A stretch of 64,000 nucleotides of DNA, taken from contig JAJGOT010000351.1 of assembly GCA_022457155.1 (NCBI GenBank), positions 248,001 to 312,000 on the forward strand. The letters run 5' to 3'. This stretch comes from Cladopsammia gracilis (lineage: Eukaryota; Cnidaria; Anthozoa; Scleractinia; Dendrophylliidae). Below, one piece after another: positions 1 to 11,056 of this stretch (position 1 is its first letter; each line of letters starts with the position of its first letter). The notes beneath the pieces are model-generated. The model ran no database searches. It was not told where the DNA came from and worked only from the letters and a program-made list of their open reading frames with translations. Made by a program: the position numbers and the translations under genes.

Positions 1-1402
1 GCGCTTGGTATAAAGCCAAACAGGCGGCGAATGAAAATTTTGCACGCTGAAATTGACAGTTTTCTACGGAGAGCTTTCGTCTACGTTAAGAACAAGAGTG
101 CTCACTGCACGAATTAAAACACAGTAAAATGGCACAGAATTCCTTTATGACAAGTGTTTCGTGTCTTAAAAAAAGTTCAATTCAGAATCAAAACAAATTG
201 AACAAACACACGGCTACCTAAACAGAGCGGCGAAAAGTCTGAAAGAACTGGAGAGAGGACAGTAAGTCTTACAAAAATTTACAACGTAAGGACACAATAC
301 ATCTTTAAAACGTCGTTACCTGTAGTTGATGTGGATTTCTAGTCCTTTCCACCAGCACCAAATTTTCAAACATCGAAGTACGAGCTGAATCGATCGTTGT
401 TTACAACCTTGCTCGTTTTAGCTCACCCGTAATTGCGAGATCTTTTAGCTTCAATCCGCTCAAAAGGTCTTAAAACAAAGACCAGAAACTTTTCTGAGTA
501 AGTATCATGTCTATATTACATTCCAGAGCTGATACTAAAAGGCATTTTCCAAAAAATGTGCTCTTTCATTCTCTCCATGTCGAGCGGTTGAAACTTTGAA
601 CCAGCTTTTATTCACTGAGATACAGCGTGACAATTTTGCAATCGTATGATTAATAATTTTTCTCTTCTCTTCTGTTGTCTTTTTCTCCCCGTTTTATCCA
701 TAATACTTCACGAATTTTTTCTCCCAAAGATACGAAATTGCATACAGCGGTCGCTTCACTTTCCTTTGAAATGCGAAATTGCCACCATCGAAGAATATAT
801 GTCATATAGAGCTACCGATATCGAGGGCGCTATGACCATATTTGGGCAATGTCTCAATGTGTTGAATTATAATAACCGACAATCGAGTCCACAGAATACT
901 TCTGGTGATCTTTGACTCCAAGTAAAGCTTTTGGATATAACTAAGACAATCTTTGTTGATCGAAGTCATTATACCACCTGTTTTGTTCAGTAATATGTTT
1001 ACTGGACGATTGCAATTACGTCCACTTAAGATGTCTTTATCGCTTCTAAACCCTTCTTTTGTAGCTTTGCATGAACAATTCTAAAGAATTTTTCGCCATT
1101 TTTATCTTTATTTGGTGCACAAATATTAAACTTATCCTCAATGTCTACTTTTTTAAAAGTATTAAAATACAATAAATCGTCCGGTTGGATCTAAGATTGT
1201 TTTGTGGATCGAGCAATTGAAACCATTCCTAATCAACATTGCAACCCGCATGAACTTAAAATGCAATAAAATGTACCAACGGTTAAAATTGGTTTAAGAA
1301 AGGTGAAACAAATTGCGAAAAGCATCCGTTCATTTTATTCTGTTTTGCCAGAATAAGGTGAAAACGAAGGACAGGTTCTTGGCATCATTGAACTTTGTTA
1401 AT
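1..1402. other. AT-rich stretch, no gene seen
   Basis: Only short open frames occur here (the longest, 89 codons at 646-915, has no recognisable domain). I see no convincing exon with splice signals, no RNA gene and no repeat shared with the rest of the window. Confidence 0.5.
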
Positions 1403-1560
1403 TAGTCGTGCTGCTTGGCTACAAGCCAAGCACGACTTATAAATTCGGTCGAAGAAAAGTGCGGTTTTCAAGTGGTTTGTAGCCTGCGGCTAAGTGTTAG
1501 TGACGTCATATCAGTTGACATAGCAACTTCAAGCTCATGGATGAATTGGATTTATTTACA
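1403..1560 (+). repeat. Interspersed repeat with 5' hairpin (family R2)
   Basis: The segment opens with a strong hairpin (stem AGTCGTG..GCTTGGC, loop TACAA) at 1404-1436. It continues with sequence that recurs, diverged, at 53543-53670 and in part at 55408-55475 (shared words TTTTCAAGTGGTTT and ATATAGCAACTTCAA). All copies are in the same orientation. It is a dispersed repeat of unknown class with no coding capacity. Confidence 0.6.
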
Positions 1561-2449
1561 ACACAAGAAAAAGGAAAATGACGAAACGAAACATATCAAG
1601 TAAATGGAACTTATATTATTGCCGGATTTGGCGAGAGTTCCATTCGATAACGATTTCGTTTTCTTTGTTTTCGAGCAACAGATAAATGGAAGTAATAAAG
1701 TTAACGTTGACCTTGCATGCACGAGTGATTGCGAAAGACTGATTAAAGATTTCAAATGACGTACGTAAGTAACGTGCGTGACGGATCACCTTATGTGACC
1801 GGAAAAGCGACTGTACATGTAAAACAAATCATAACAATTGAATTAATTCTCGTACCTTAGGGGCACTTACAAGACCCTTAAAGCAAGACTTCACTACTCG
1901 AAGAGTTCTTGTTCGACAAAAGGCCGGCGATGTGAAGGATACTGACTTAAAACTGGCTTACACTCATCTGCAGTGTTTATGTGATCAAAGTGATACTAAA
2001 GTTACAGTGTATTTAGTTTCTGATAAACTGGGTACTTTAACACGATTTGATGTCGGTTTTATATTTTTCGCCTCGATGAGAAAACAGCTCAGTATACAAA
2101 AACAAATGATCGAGTTATGTCGCTATCGTGTTGCTAATTCTTGTCGCAGCCGTACATACACACGTACGAAAATGACAAGAAGTACTCTTTAAGTGGCAAA
2201 AAGGCCACAAAATACTTGGCATAACGCTTCTCGCTTTGCAAAGTAGAATTTCATTTATTTTAATCTAGGATTGCTCCCTACATTCTGAGAAACCGAAAAC
2301 AGTTTATTCTATTTTAAGACGTCATACTTCTAAAATACAACATGAAATAATATAAATATTTACCAGTCTAGGCCAGGAAATGTTGACATAATTTAAATCG
2401 AAATATTTCAAACCGAAATATTGGGTAAATTTGTTTGAATATGTATATT
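1561..2449. other. No gene seen
   Basis: No ORF with recognisable content. The word GGGCACTTACAAGACCC near 1861 recurs inverted near 54060, which hints at another old repeat. Nothing else stands out. Confidence 0.4.
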
Positions 2450-2520
2450 TTGTTTTATTCTTTTGTTTACTTCTTCATCGCCTTGCAGTAAGGATCAGTT
2501 TGCCGTTTTCTGATTTTCTA
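2450..2520 (+). repeat. Penelope-like terminal sequence, solo
   Basis: The core GTAAGGATCAGTTTGCCGTT with an upstream CTTCATCGCCTTGC matches the sequence that follows the GIY-YIG fragment at 9850-9885 and both arms of the inverted repeat at 59416-59585. It is probably an orphan end of the same Penelope-like family. The family assignment is inferred from its position next to the coding fragment. Confidence 0.5.
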
Positions 2521-2705
2521 CAAATAATTTAAATCGATTGGAAAACAGAGATAATATGTACAGGAAGAATCAGGAATCAGGAAGTCCTTGTTCTGTTATT
2601 TGGGTGATCAATCCAAACTAATCGAAGATTTAAAACTCACAGAAACGTATAATCTCATAGTTTCTTCTGAAACCTCAGAAAATAAATGTTTTAACATTCT
2701 ACTAT

Positions 2706-3360
2706 AATCGAGTTTCGGTACAGCTAGACGGGTTAGATCTCATTTTGTTTAGAACAGTTTAAAATCAATGGGTCCGACCCAATTGTCTGTATTACGTGAG
2801 GATGTGTCTGTATTATAACGATAGAGTTCATATGAATTTTTGGTCTATTTGAGACCAAGTGAACCGTCCGAAATAAAGGTGTCCTTATTTTTTTAGGTGT
2901 CTCAAAGGGAAGTGTCGACTTTATTTCATTCCAAGTTATCGCTGTTCATTTGAACAGGGACCCCAACGAGGAAGGCACAGGACACCCAACGAGGACTGTT
3001 CACGACAACGCTTGAATGGCGCTGTACTGTTTTTCCATATCGTTTTAGTGCCCTTTATACTAATACAGTTGGAGCTTTTCGATTCCCTGCTGAATATTTC
3101 AGAGACAGAAAATTTTAAGGAAAGGAAAGTTATCCCCAGAATTTACCAGCTGCTTTCTTCTTTCCGAACATCCCAGCTGGTCTTATTTTGTGCCCTAAAA
3201 CACATCTTTTATCCAACCGAAAACAATTTGAATTTGAATTGAATTTGAATTGAATTTTCCGATGTTACGAAAGTTTGAGGCGACATTTTTGTAAACAAAA
3301 CTCGAGTTCGTGGTCTAATTAATTACGAATTTTTAAAGCCTTTTTAAGATGACTGAGGCT
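2706..3360 (+). repeat. Interspersed repeat R1, 5' part
   Basis: This segment aligns over several hundred bases with 37482-38330 and partly with 44490-44650 (shared starts GAGTTTCGGTACAGCTAGAC and GACTGAGGCTGATTTGG). The rest of the repeat resumes at 6452, so about 3.1 kb of microsatellite and LINE sequence appears to have been inserted into it. The 131 bp block present three times at 37695-38085 is present once here. No coding capacity is seen. Confidence 0.75.
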
Positions 3361-3380
3361 GATTTGGAATACCCTTTTCT

Positions 3381-3412
3381 TAATAATAATAATAGTAATA
3401 ATAATAATAATA

Positions 3413-3460
<48 letters not shown>
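3381..3460. repeat. (TAA)n/(TTA)n microsatellite
   Basis: A run of TAA units switches to TTA units near 3412, so the tract can fold back on itself. Similar ATT/AAT tracts flank every LINE piece between 3.4 and 6.3 kb. Confidence 0.95.
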
Positions 3461-3462
3461 CG

Positions 3463-3570
3463 CGCCACTCAGATGGGAGCTGAAGCAGAAGTACCCCGGG
3501 TACTATTATTAATATTAAGGCTTAATCGATTTTTAAGAAATTTGTTAATAAAGTTATTATTATTATCATC
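3463..3570 (+). mobile_element. Short LINE remnant (C-terminal endonuclease region)
   Basis: One frame reads RWELKQKYPGY, nearly the same as RWELKQQYRGY in the larger LINE piece at 4605-4906. A plausible 3' tail ending in TTAATAAAG plus ATT repeats follows. Only about 12 codons are preserved, so this is a severely truncated copy of the same family. Confidence 0.5.
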
Positions 3571-4221
3571 TTGAAGAAACAATCGGTGTTGAAAATTCAC
3601 AAAACTTGTCTCAAATTATTATTATTATTATTAATTATTATTATTTTTATTATTATTATTATTACCCTTCATAACACTTGCCTGGTAGATTTTATAAAAT
3701 TCCCTAGCTTGAAATGTTAGCTAACCATTATAAGTTGTGAGAATTTGGTAGTTCATCACGAAATGTAACAAAAAAGATTATGACATTTAGAGAAGAAAGT
3801 CTTATTACCCACATACAGATGTAGTTTGTTATACCAGCCCTCTATATCCACATCAAATTGGGGTTAAGAATTTTTTCAGTGGCAGGGGGAGGGGGAACCA
3901 AAGACCCAGGGGAAAAACCTCTCAGAGCGAGGCAGGAGCCATTAACAATTTACTGTCAAAGCCTGGATCCATATCCATTCTCTTGTTTTTATACCTGATT
4001 TGAGGGAACATCTCCAAGTTTTTTTGAGCTGTAGCCTCATGCACCTCTATAAAGAGGGATACAACAATCTTGTGTGGTAGACTAGCACTATAGGTATAGC
4101 ATGCCAATATTTACATCGTAATATATAGGAAATGGCCAGATCATACCAAGAGGCAGCTTTGCGCTGATATTACAGTGTAGCATTAATATAATATAGATAT
4201 GTGTTCCTTAAGTTGTAAAAC
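3571..4221. other. Microsatellite, then no recognised feature
   Basis: ATT-type microsatellite runs at 3615-3664. The rest (3665-4221) has no ORF or repeat that I can place. Confidence 0.4.
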
Positions 4222-4411
4222 AAAAGACCTTATTCATAAATGGCGGCCAATTTATTATTTCTTTTATATCCATGCTAATCAGCCTACCTAGCCTCATTTT
4301 AGAGCAAAAAATCCTTTTGAATTTTGCACATGCTAACGACGCTAGGTAGGCTAATTCAGCATGAATACAAAAGAATAATAAATTGGCTGCCATTTATGGA
4401 TAAGGTCTATG
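4222..4411. repeat. Imperfect inverted repeat, about 190 bp
   Basis: The left arm (from AAAAGACCTTATTCATAAAT) pairs with the right arm (ATTTATGGATAAGGTCT) with mismatches. The loop is AT-rich and the inner stem includes GCCTACCTAG. It has the form of an old foldback MITE; no clear target duplication was found. Confidence 0.6.
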
Positions 4412-4570
4412 CAACAACTGTATCTCCTTACCTTCAGCATTCCCAGCTTTCTCTGCCTCCTTCTGTTTCAGTCTCGCAGCCCTTCTTGTACGATAATCCT
4501 TTGGAACATCAATATCATCAGTATTGCCCACCTCACTAGCAGCTGGTTTGTTTTTTTTTTCCTCAACCTT

Positions 4571-4571
<1 letters not shown>

Positions 4572-4607
<36 letters not shown>
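4572..4607. repeat. (ATA)n microsatellite
   Basis: About twelve ATA units lie immediately upstream of the LINE fragment. Confidence 0.95.
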
Positions 4608-4608
<1 letters not shown>

Positions 4609-4906
4609 CAAGAAAGTGCTGACCATAGAGATGAGCTGCCCTTGGATCAACAACCGAGAGAAAAAGAGCGAGGAGAAAACGATGAAGTATGGCCCGTTAA
4701 GGTGGGAGCTAAAGCAGCAGTATAGAGGGTACGAGGTGATTCAGCATAACATCATCATGGATGTGCTGGGAGGCTGGTCGAGAGAAACCGAAGCCTCAGT
4801 TCAATCAATGGTAGGACGTAAGGCGAATCAAGTTCTAGAGGCTATGCAAAAGGCAGTCTTATCGTCATCCCTAAATATAGCGAGAACTTTCAAGGTTGTG
4901 ATGTGA
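4605..4906 (+). pseudogene. 5'-truncated LINE, C-terminal restriction-like endonuclease piece
   Basis: About 95 codons are open and end in TGA at 4904-4906. The segment has the layout of the C-terminal PD-(D/E)XK-type endonuclease of R2/CRE-like LINEs: an acidic strand before a PW pair (EMSCPW), then a helix with KYGPLRWEL, then a GGW turn. The piece at 5313-6208 has the same layout (LIDMTVPSD, KYKDLELEIQ, VVVGALG), which supports the family call. Reverse transcriptase and all upstream domains are absent, so it is a dead 5'-truncated copy. The exact clade is not determined. Confidence 0.65.
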
Positions 4907-4942
4907 AGATCCGCGACCAAAGCCCGACTGTCGGCCAGGAAA

Positions 4943-5125
4943 AATGAGAGACATTAGGGATATTTATATGCTTAGTTTATAGGGTTTTTTTTATACAAAG
5001 AACGAGAGATATTAGAGACATCTATATGCTTAGATTATAGTTTTTAGATTTGTATATATAATGAGAATGAGAGATATTAGAGACATTTATATGCTTAGAT
5101 TATAGTTTTTAGATTTGTAGATATA
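4943..5125 (+). repeat. Tandem repeat in the LINE 3' region, three copies of about 60 bp
   Basis: Three units share GAGAGATATTAGAGACAT and ATGCTTAGATTATAG. They follow the LINE stop codon directly, so they are probably part of that element's 3' untranslated region. TTTA-rich sequence follows. Confidence 0.8.
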
Positions 5126-5241
5126 AGGTTTTAGTAACTTATTTATTTATTTATTTTTTTTAAGTTTCGCTCTTGCGCACAGGTTACGCTTTGCGCCCTG
5201 TGTTGCTTTTATAACACTGTGCATACAGATAGTTTTACTGC

Positions 5242-5310
5242 AATAATAATAATAATAATAATAATAAGCCAAAAATTCAATATCCAAATAAGCCAAAAAT
5301 TCAATATCCA
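5242..5310. repeat. AAT microsatellite and a duplicated 23-mer
   Basis: AAT units (5242-5266) are followed by two copies of AGCCAAAAATTCAATATCCA, just upstream of the second LINE fragment. Confidence 0.85.
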
Positions 5311-5312
5311 AG

Positions 5313-6208
5313 AATGCTACTAAATTCAAAAGAGAAGTAACAATGCCAGAGGTTGAGTACAGAGAAGATAAATCTGCCTCTGAAAATGCTAAAGCCCTGA
5401 AACACGTGTTTAAGTCCAAGATGAAGTCGATGAAAGAAGAAAAGTGGAAAAACAAAGCATTGCATGGCCAGTATCCAAAGATCCTAGAGAAGCCTTATGT
5501 AGACAGTCACCACCAACAAATGGTTGTCAAGTAATTTGAAAGGAGAAACAGAGGGACTACTTGTAGCAGCTCAAGACCAGGCAATAAACACCAGAAACTA
5601 CCAGAAAGTAATATGTGGCCAGCAAGTGGAGAGCAAATGCAGAATGTGTTCGCAACATGAAGAGACAGTGGACCATATTGTATCTGGATGTGAGGTATTA
5701 GCCAAAACAGAGTACATCTCCAGACACAATAATGCTGCAGCATATCTCCATTGGAGCATCTGTAAAGATCACGATATAGAGATTACAGACAAATGGTACG
5801 AACACGAGCCAGAGACCGTGGTGCACAATAAAGATAACAACATCACCATCATGTGGGACATGCCGGTCAATACTGATAGAACTATAACAGCGAACAGACC
5901 AGACATCGTCGTTAAAGATTTAGTGAATTCCACCTGCAAACTGATTGATATGACTGTCCCATCAGATAGAAACATCGCACTGAAGGAAACTTAAAAAAAA
6001 AGCAAGTACAAAGACCTAGAACTAGAAATACAGAGAATGTGGCATATGAAAACCGTAGTGATCCCTGTGGTTGTTGGTGCGCTTGGTACAGTGAAGAAGG
6101 GTATGGTAGAAAACATCAACAAAGTATCAGAGAAAGCTACTATGACAGAGATTCAAAAGATCTGCATGCTGGGATCTGCACGAATCCTCAGAAAGGTGCT
6201 CAGTGTAT
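5313..6208 (+). pseudogene. LINE C-terminal region: CCHC finger plus restriction-like endonuclease, frameshifted
   Basis: Three consecutive frames make one decayed protein. The first (5313 to about 5515) is a lysine-rich linker. The second (from about 5518 to the TAA at 5992-5994) carries a CCHC-type finger (CRMC..H..C, near 5640-5690), then RPDIVVKDL and LIDMTVPSD, the catalytic layout of restriction-like endonucleases in R2/CRE-type LINEs. The third (from about 6002 to the TGA at 6206-6208) gives KYKDLELEIQRMW and VVVGALG. The breaks lie near 5515-5525 and in the A-run at 5993-6002. In life such proteins nick the target site to prime reverse transcription. The reverse transcriptase is missing and the copy is dead. 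AT-rich ATA repeats follow as the presumed 3' tail. Confidence 0.75.
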
Positions 6209-6298
6209 GAACAGAATGATTGACTTGAGTGACTGACGCTCTAGGTGCATGGTTTGCACCCGGCTGATGCACAAAAAGAACACCAGCAAAGACTGTGA

Positions 6299-6450
6299 TA
6301 AAAGAAATGATAATAATAATAACAATAACAATTATGCATTTATATTGCGCAGGTTTCATGAGTATAATGATCGCCTGCGCATTACATCAAGTTAATAAAA
6401 ATAAAAATGTATACAAGGTATATACAAGGTATATACAAGGTATAACTAAT
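6299..6450. repeat. Microsatellite and 14-bp minisatellite
   Basis: ATA/ACA units at about 6306-6330 are followed by three copies of a TATACAAGGTA unit at 6408-6442. Confidence 0.85.
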
Positions 6451-6451
6451 T

Positions 6452-7445
6452 CTACGTGCTACAGAACTCAGTAACAAAGGACCAAAAGTTTGTACTTACC
6501 ACGAAGCGCCTTGCTTTGCCAAGTTTTCTAACGCGATGACACAGGTTTAAGCAGGGCTTTATATTCGTTTTAACGGAAGGTTAATTTCATTTTCTATAGC
6601 GACGTCACAGGTTTAAAGAACGTTTTTAGTTCGGTTTCGTGGAAGATATTGTTTATTTTTATAGCGATGTCACAGGTTTAAGCAGGGCTTTGAATTCGTT
6701 TTCACGGAGGATTAATTTCATTTTCTATAGGCTTATAGCGACGTCACAGGTTTAAGGACGTTCGCGCGAAATATTCTAACATTGTTTTTTTTTCTAAAAC
6801 TTTTGCAACAGCCAGAGTTACTCGTGTTAGAAATGCAAAAAAATCGGGGGGTCACCAAATTCGTTTCGGAGATAAGATATCTGAAAGGCCACCCTAATTT
6901 TGAAAAATCGGTCTTCCTTACTCGATATGGCCCCAATGTCTGTTAGTCTAAAAATATTGCAAATGAAACTCTAGAATGGAACTTTCTACGCCAAATTGTA
7001 TACGAGTTGGTCTATAAAGCAAATTAAATCAACTGGTAACGTCCCTTAAAGTAAATATTATTTTTAACCGACACTATTTGCAAAACATGACAGCCGCAAA
7101 GTTGGCGGGATTCGATGTTTGCGTGGGTAGAAAAATGGGAAAATTTTAAACTTCCTACGTTGATTTTTGTTCATTTTTTTATAATCTGTCGAGAATTATA
7201 AGAAAACAAAATTATGTAGCCAAAAAACGTAGGGGTCGCCGACCATCCAAGCGAGTAAATTCTAAGTAAAGCTAACGCAACGGCTACCAGTCCTTTATCT
7301 GTTCAGATTTCTTACTTTGCGCGCGCGCTCGTGCGTGCGCAGTAAGGATGCGCATAAACAATTAGCGCGAACGTCCTTAAAGAACGTTTTTAGTTCGGCT
7401 TCATGGGACATATTTTCATTTTCTATAGCGATGTCACAGGTTTAA
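6452..7445 (+). repeat. Interspersed repeat R1, 3' part with GTCACAGGTTTAA modules
   Basis: The repeat resumes with ACAGAACTCAGTAACAAAGG, also at 38350 and 44690. It then shows tandem modules of about 65-85 bp, each with GCGAYGTCACAGGTTTAA followed by either AGAACGTTTTTAGTTCGG or GCAGGGCTTT. The same modules recur at 38420-39130 and 44750-45220. Two TTAA-flanked MITEs have landed in these modules, at 6756 and 7446. Confidence 0.75.
6756..7376. mobile_element. TTAA-flanked MITE, 621 bp
   Basis: The termini GGACGTTCGCGC and GCGCGAACGTCC are perfect inverted repeats, and each is bordered by TTAA (6752-6755 and 7377-7380). Sister modules without the insertion read CAGGTTTAAAGAACG, so the insertion duplicated exactly TTAA. 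TTAA duplication is the signature of piggyBac-type transposition. The interior has no transposase ORF, so it is non-autonomous; superfamily is inferred from the target duplication only. Confidence 0.85.
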
Positions 7446-7690
7446 AGGGGACCTCCATTGTCAGAACAAATTGACGTTAAATTGTTGGAAATAAAGTCGA
7501 AATTTAAAATTTTTAAAAAGCAGGTGCAAATATAATTTTAGTGTACAAATAAAATGGATATAAATATCGCATGTTTTCGCTTTCAAATTTCCCGTGTGCC
7601 GCCATTTTGAATATTTGTGACGTGTTACAGTTGCTGCTATTGTTAAGAATCGAAGTTCTTTTGTATGCAACAATAAGACAACCGTAATAT
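7446..7690 (+). mobile_element. One arm of a TTAA-type foldback MITE
   Basis: The sequence starts directly after TTAA in a CAGGTTTAA module with AGGGGACCTCCATTGT. It matches one arm and the loop of the complete element at 38577-38995 and stops shortly after the loop. The second arm is missing, so this copy is truncated. Confidence 0.75.
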
Positions 7691-8601
7691 TACTTTCACA
7701 GTTCTAACTTGTACGACCAAGCTCCCAGTAATTTCCCTCTCACGCTGTCATGTGATTATAGCCTGCCGTTCGGACACTAGTTAATCTACTGTACGCGAAC
7801 CACCCCACATTTGAGTTTCACTCTTCTAGATGGTATCGTGTTCGTATATCTGGTCCCCCTATGTTACACTCTAACAAAAGTCCCCCCTCTAGACACCGCT
7901 ACTTCGGGGTGATCCCCTCCAGAGACACCGCTACTCTAGTGGGGAGGGGTCCCCTAGTGACACCGCTACTCTAGGGGACATAGGCTCTGCCTTTCCTGTC
8001 ACCCTAGTTTTGCCACAAAGCTGGTATAATTTTTTTACATAACTACACATTTGGGGTGGGACCTCTATTGCCTTTTTCAATGCTAAATTTAGTATCAACT
8101 CGGTATCTCAAGTTTGTCGCACATAAGGGTCTCATTAATAAGAGTACAGACGGATAAAAAAACATGGAAAGCTGAAATCATCAGCGAAAGATTTGCCAAG
8201 ACTTTAAAGCATTGCGTTCTCGACGTGACGAGATTTCTACCACAAATTTAGAATTCGTCAACGAAAAAATCGTCCACCAAAGATGAGATGAAACTAAAGA
8301 AACTAATACTGCAAAGTTCGCTCGATAAAGGCAGTAGGCGGAAGTAGTGCTTTCATTGAGCTTCCGCAGCCGAACTGAACTGTGCTTTAGCACAGGCTTA
8401 CCATCAGTTTGTGTCGTGGACTGTGTTTTTAGATGGCTGTGTGGATTATTCTTCTCTGATTTTTTCAAAAGCATGTATTGTCAGCACAATAATTACTGAA
8501 AGCACAAAAGCTGTAAATTTCATGCTACACGGTAATCTAAGAGGACGGAACACATGTAGTTCGTAACGAGTAAAGATGTAAAAGAACATTACAATTTAAA
8601 A
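7691..8601. other. Non-coding stretch with a small minisatellite
   Basis: Three imperfect copies of a GACACCGCTACT-containing unit lie at about 7881-7981. The rest has no supported gene; the 97-codon open frame at 8181-8474 on the minus strand has no recognisable content. Confidence 0.45.
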
Positions 8602-8700
8602 AGAAATGACCACTGTCAGAGTTATTCTGATAACTTTTGACAAATATGCTGACAGGGACGGCTTTTCAGAACTGAAGAATTTGTACCAAGAAGAGGTAAG
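8602..8700 (+). repeat. Interspersed repeat shared with units A and B
   Basis: GAAATGACCACTGTCAGAGT and the following CAAATATGCTGACAGGGAC match 39999-40105 (unit A), 45921-46020 (unit B) and, diverged, 56568-56700 (copy C). It ends near the start of the Penelope-like fragment. Confidence 0.7.
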
Positions 8701-8715
8701 AAAGAAAGGAAAGAA

Positions 8716-9050
8716 TTTACGTGAGCCACACCCACAAAATTTAGTATGAACCAGGAGGTCACGAAGGCTTGCACTTCTCCTATAAGCAACGACAGGTGGT
8801 GAAGGAAAAATTTGTTTGCAGCGGGTGGAGGATTGAAGAATGTTAAGGTGTTTTCGTACAACAGAGGAGGGATTACAAATAGCTGGATTGAAGGTGATTA
8901 CGAAAGGTGTTCGGTCGGAGGCTTTCTTCTGTTGTTCTGGCTCATTTAGAAGATCACAGCGAGGGATGGAATGGACGCGTCGAATTTCACTTTTAAGGAA
9001 AGTGCGGCTGTATCCTCGTTTCACTAAGTAATTAATCAGTTCCGCAGAGC
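8716..9050 (-). pseudogene. Penelope-like element fragment, region between RT and GIY-YIG
   Basis: The minus-strand frame reads through LVKRGYSRTFLKSEI, DRTPFVITFNP and PPVVAYRRSASLRDLLV. I recognise these blocks as the conserved stretch between reverse transcriptase and the C-terminal GIY-YIG nuclease in Penelope-like proteins. It ends where the GIY-YIG domain should start, and that domain lies on the opposite strand 100 bp away (9130-9621). The two pieces look like one element split by an inversion. No RT motifs remain. This is a dead fragment. Confidence 0.65.
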
Positions 9051-9129
9051 GTTTTTAAAAACGAAAATCAGTAGAACATATACGCCTTTAATCTAAGGGC
9101 AAGGCTGAAAGGAATCTAAACTTAGGAAA

Positions 9130-9621
9130 CCAACCAGCGAGAGAGCGGATCAGATAGTGCCTCCAGCAGGAGCTTACAGATGCAACCACCCACGCTGTTT
9201 GACCTGCCAATTTATTCAACAAGGCCAAAAGAAATACACTTTTTTTACTACTAAAGAGGAACGTTGTATTTATAATCACATGACATGTAATTCTAAAAAC
9301 CTGATCTATATGATCCAATGTAAAAATTGCTTTAAACGTAATATATCGTGTCAATACATCGGAGAAACAAAACGCAAACTTAATGAACGCTTTGGTGAAC
9401 ATCGCCGTTCTGTAGAGAATCTACATCACCTCAGCTGCCCTACTCCTATATCACAACACTTTAATCTACCGGGACACTCTACTAAGGATATGCAACTTAT
9501 ACCACTGGAATTAATACGTAATAGCAGAGACTCTGTACGAAAAGCGCGTGAAGCATTTCTCATAGACAAAGCAAAGACGTTAGAACCACTTGGAATCAAC
9601 AGACGCGACGAACTTCATTAA
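9130..9621 (+). pseudogene. Penelope-like element GIY-YIG endonuclease domain
   Basis: About 155 codons are open to the TAA at 9619-9621. A cysteine pair (CNHPRCLTC) precedes the nuclease core: LIYMIQCKNC supplies the first strand, QYIGETKRKLNERFGEHR supplies the YIG, the catalytic-type arginine and the helix, then QHFNLPGHS follows, as in GIY-YIG domains of Penelope-like retroelements. The enzyme nicks target DNA for priming. Reverse transcriptase is absent upstream, so this cannot act alone. The frame is otherwise intact, so the insertion is moderately young. Confidence 0.75.
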
Positions 9622-9890
9622 CTTTCTCATCACTAGTCAGTTTAGTTTATCACCCGTCAAACCCTTCGCCAATCATATTCATTGTTTTTGTTATTCTTTA
9701 GTTTTTTCAAAACCACTTGTATAACGGTTTTACAGTTGTAATCATTTATAGTGCTAGCCCCTGAAGAAGCTTTGTTTTGCAAAGCGAAATATTGGGCACT
9801 ATTATATTCCACTTTTATTTTATTTGCTTCTGCTTCTGCTTCTGTTTTTCTGCCGTAAGGATCAGTTTGCCGTTTTTTGCTTCACTTCAA
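9622..9890 (+). repeat. Penelope-like 3' region with conserved hairpin
   Basis: After the nuclease stop codon comes CCCCTGAAGAAG, a GCTTTG/CAAAGC stem with a TTTT-containing loop, and CGAAATATTGGGC (about 9762-9806). The same framework with a different but complementary stem occurs at 49400 and 49605. The tail contains GCTTCT repeats and ends in GTAAGGATCAGTTTGCCGTT, shared with 2450-2520 and 59416-59585. Confidence 0.6.
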
Positions 9891-10739
9891 TGTTTAAAGA
9901 TATCGTATACTAAACTGTATCGTATCCTATACAGCCCCCATTTTTGTCCAGCTTAAGTTTCTGGGTGGCAAATACTGTATTGTAAAATCTAATATGAATT
10001 TGTTGTTGTCCGTAGTGCTCTAAAGATGTTTTTCAAAAATATATTTTCGTTTCCTGTAACATTTTTTTATAAAAAAGCCCATCCTCTCCAATAACCCTAC
10101 ACCCAACCCCTTCCCCCCACCCCCCCCCCCCCCACCCCACACGCAAACGCACGCCCCACCCCCCTCACGGGGACAGGGAGAATTAGACAGAGCATTTCAA
10201 TATCTTGACACAGTTAAACTTTTCTAATGTTCCCGAACTATAAAAGCGCTGTTTTTTAACACTGATTTTTATAAAGAATTTGTTTTTGGCAGTGATGTTT
10301 TACAAAGAATAAAACCAGAATGTGTTGGTGCTTTCTACGTCGGCCAATTCTATTTTTATGCAAACCATTTCTATCGTTTTAACGCCCGTGCAAATTGTAC
10401 AGCTCATTAAGCCTATTGTTCCGTGAACACCGGTGACGAATAAAATTTCCTTGTCGTGCCTTACAAGGGAAGAATGATTCAGCGATTTTCATAGTGGATG
10501 AGTTAAAAGCTTTTGATTAATATCATTTACTTCGTTTAATGACTGGGTGGCAACCATTTGCCAAAAACTACTCTTGCTATTGTCTTGAGTTCTTGTCCCT
10601 GTTTCGTTGATTGACAGCTTGATTGACATGCGGGATTCAATGAACCAATCAGGGTTTAGCATTTTGATCACGTGGTTCTATGGCGCCACTCACAAAAATT
10701 TCATTTTGGCGAAGAAATTAAAAGTGACGACTTGTTGCA
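9891..10739. other. Non-coding, C-rich tract, possible upstream region
   Basis: A C-rich tract spans about 10104-10160. A TATAAAAG word at about 10240 could be a promoter element but lies 0.5 kb from the first predicted exon. No gene is supported. Confidence 0.4.
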
Positions 10740-11056
10740 AACAGCGGAGACGAAACGAGTGAAAGAAAAGACTCTTGCTAGTTTAAACTTGCCTACTTTG
10801 CCGGCTTTTTTACTGAAAAGTTAATTGTAACAGCATTCTAAGGACTACTCCAGAGGATATTTAAAGAAAGGAAAAATTCAAAATGCTGCGATAAAGGTCA
10901 GTGATTTAACACTGTTCCAATGTTTTACTTTAGTTGCAATTCGCACAACAACGTGTGACAGAAAACTTATTAATTCCTCGCTTAATGTTTGTGTTTACGC
11001 ATTGGTATTCATTAATTGAAGTTTAATTTTTGTTTTAACAGAAATTGCCGGTGAAA

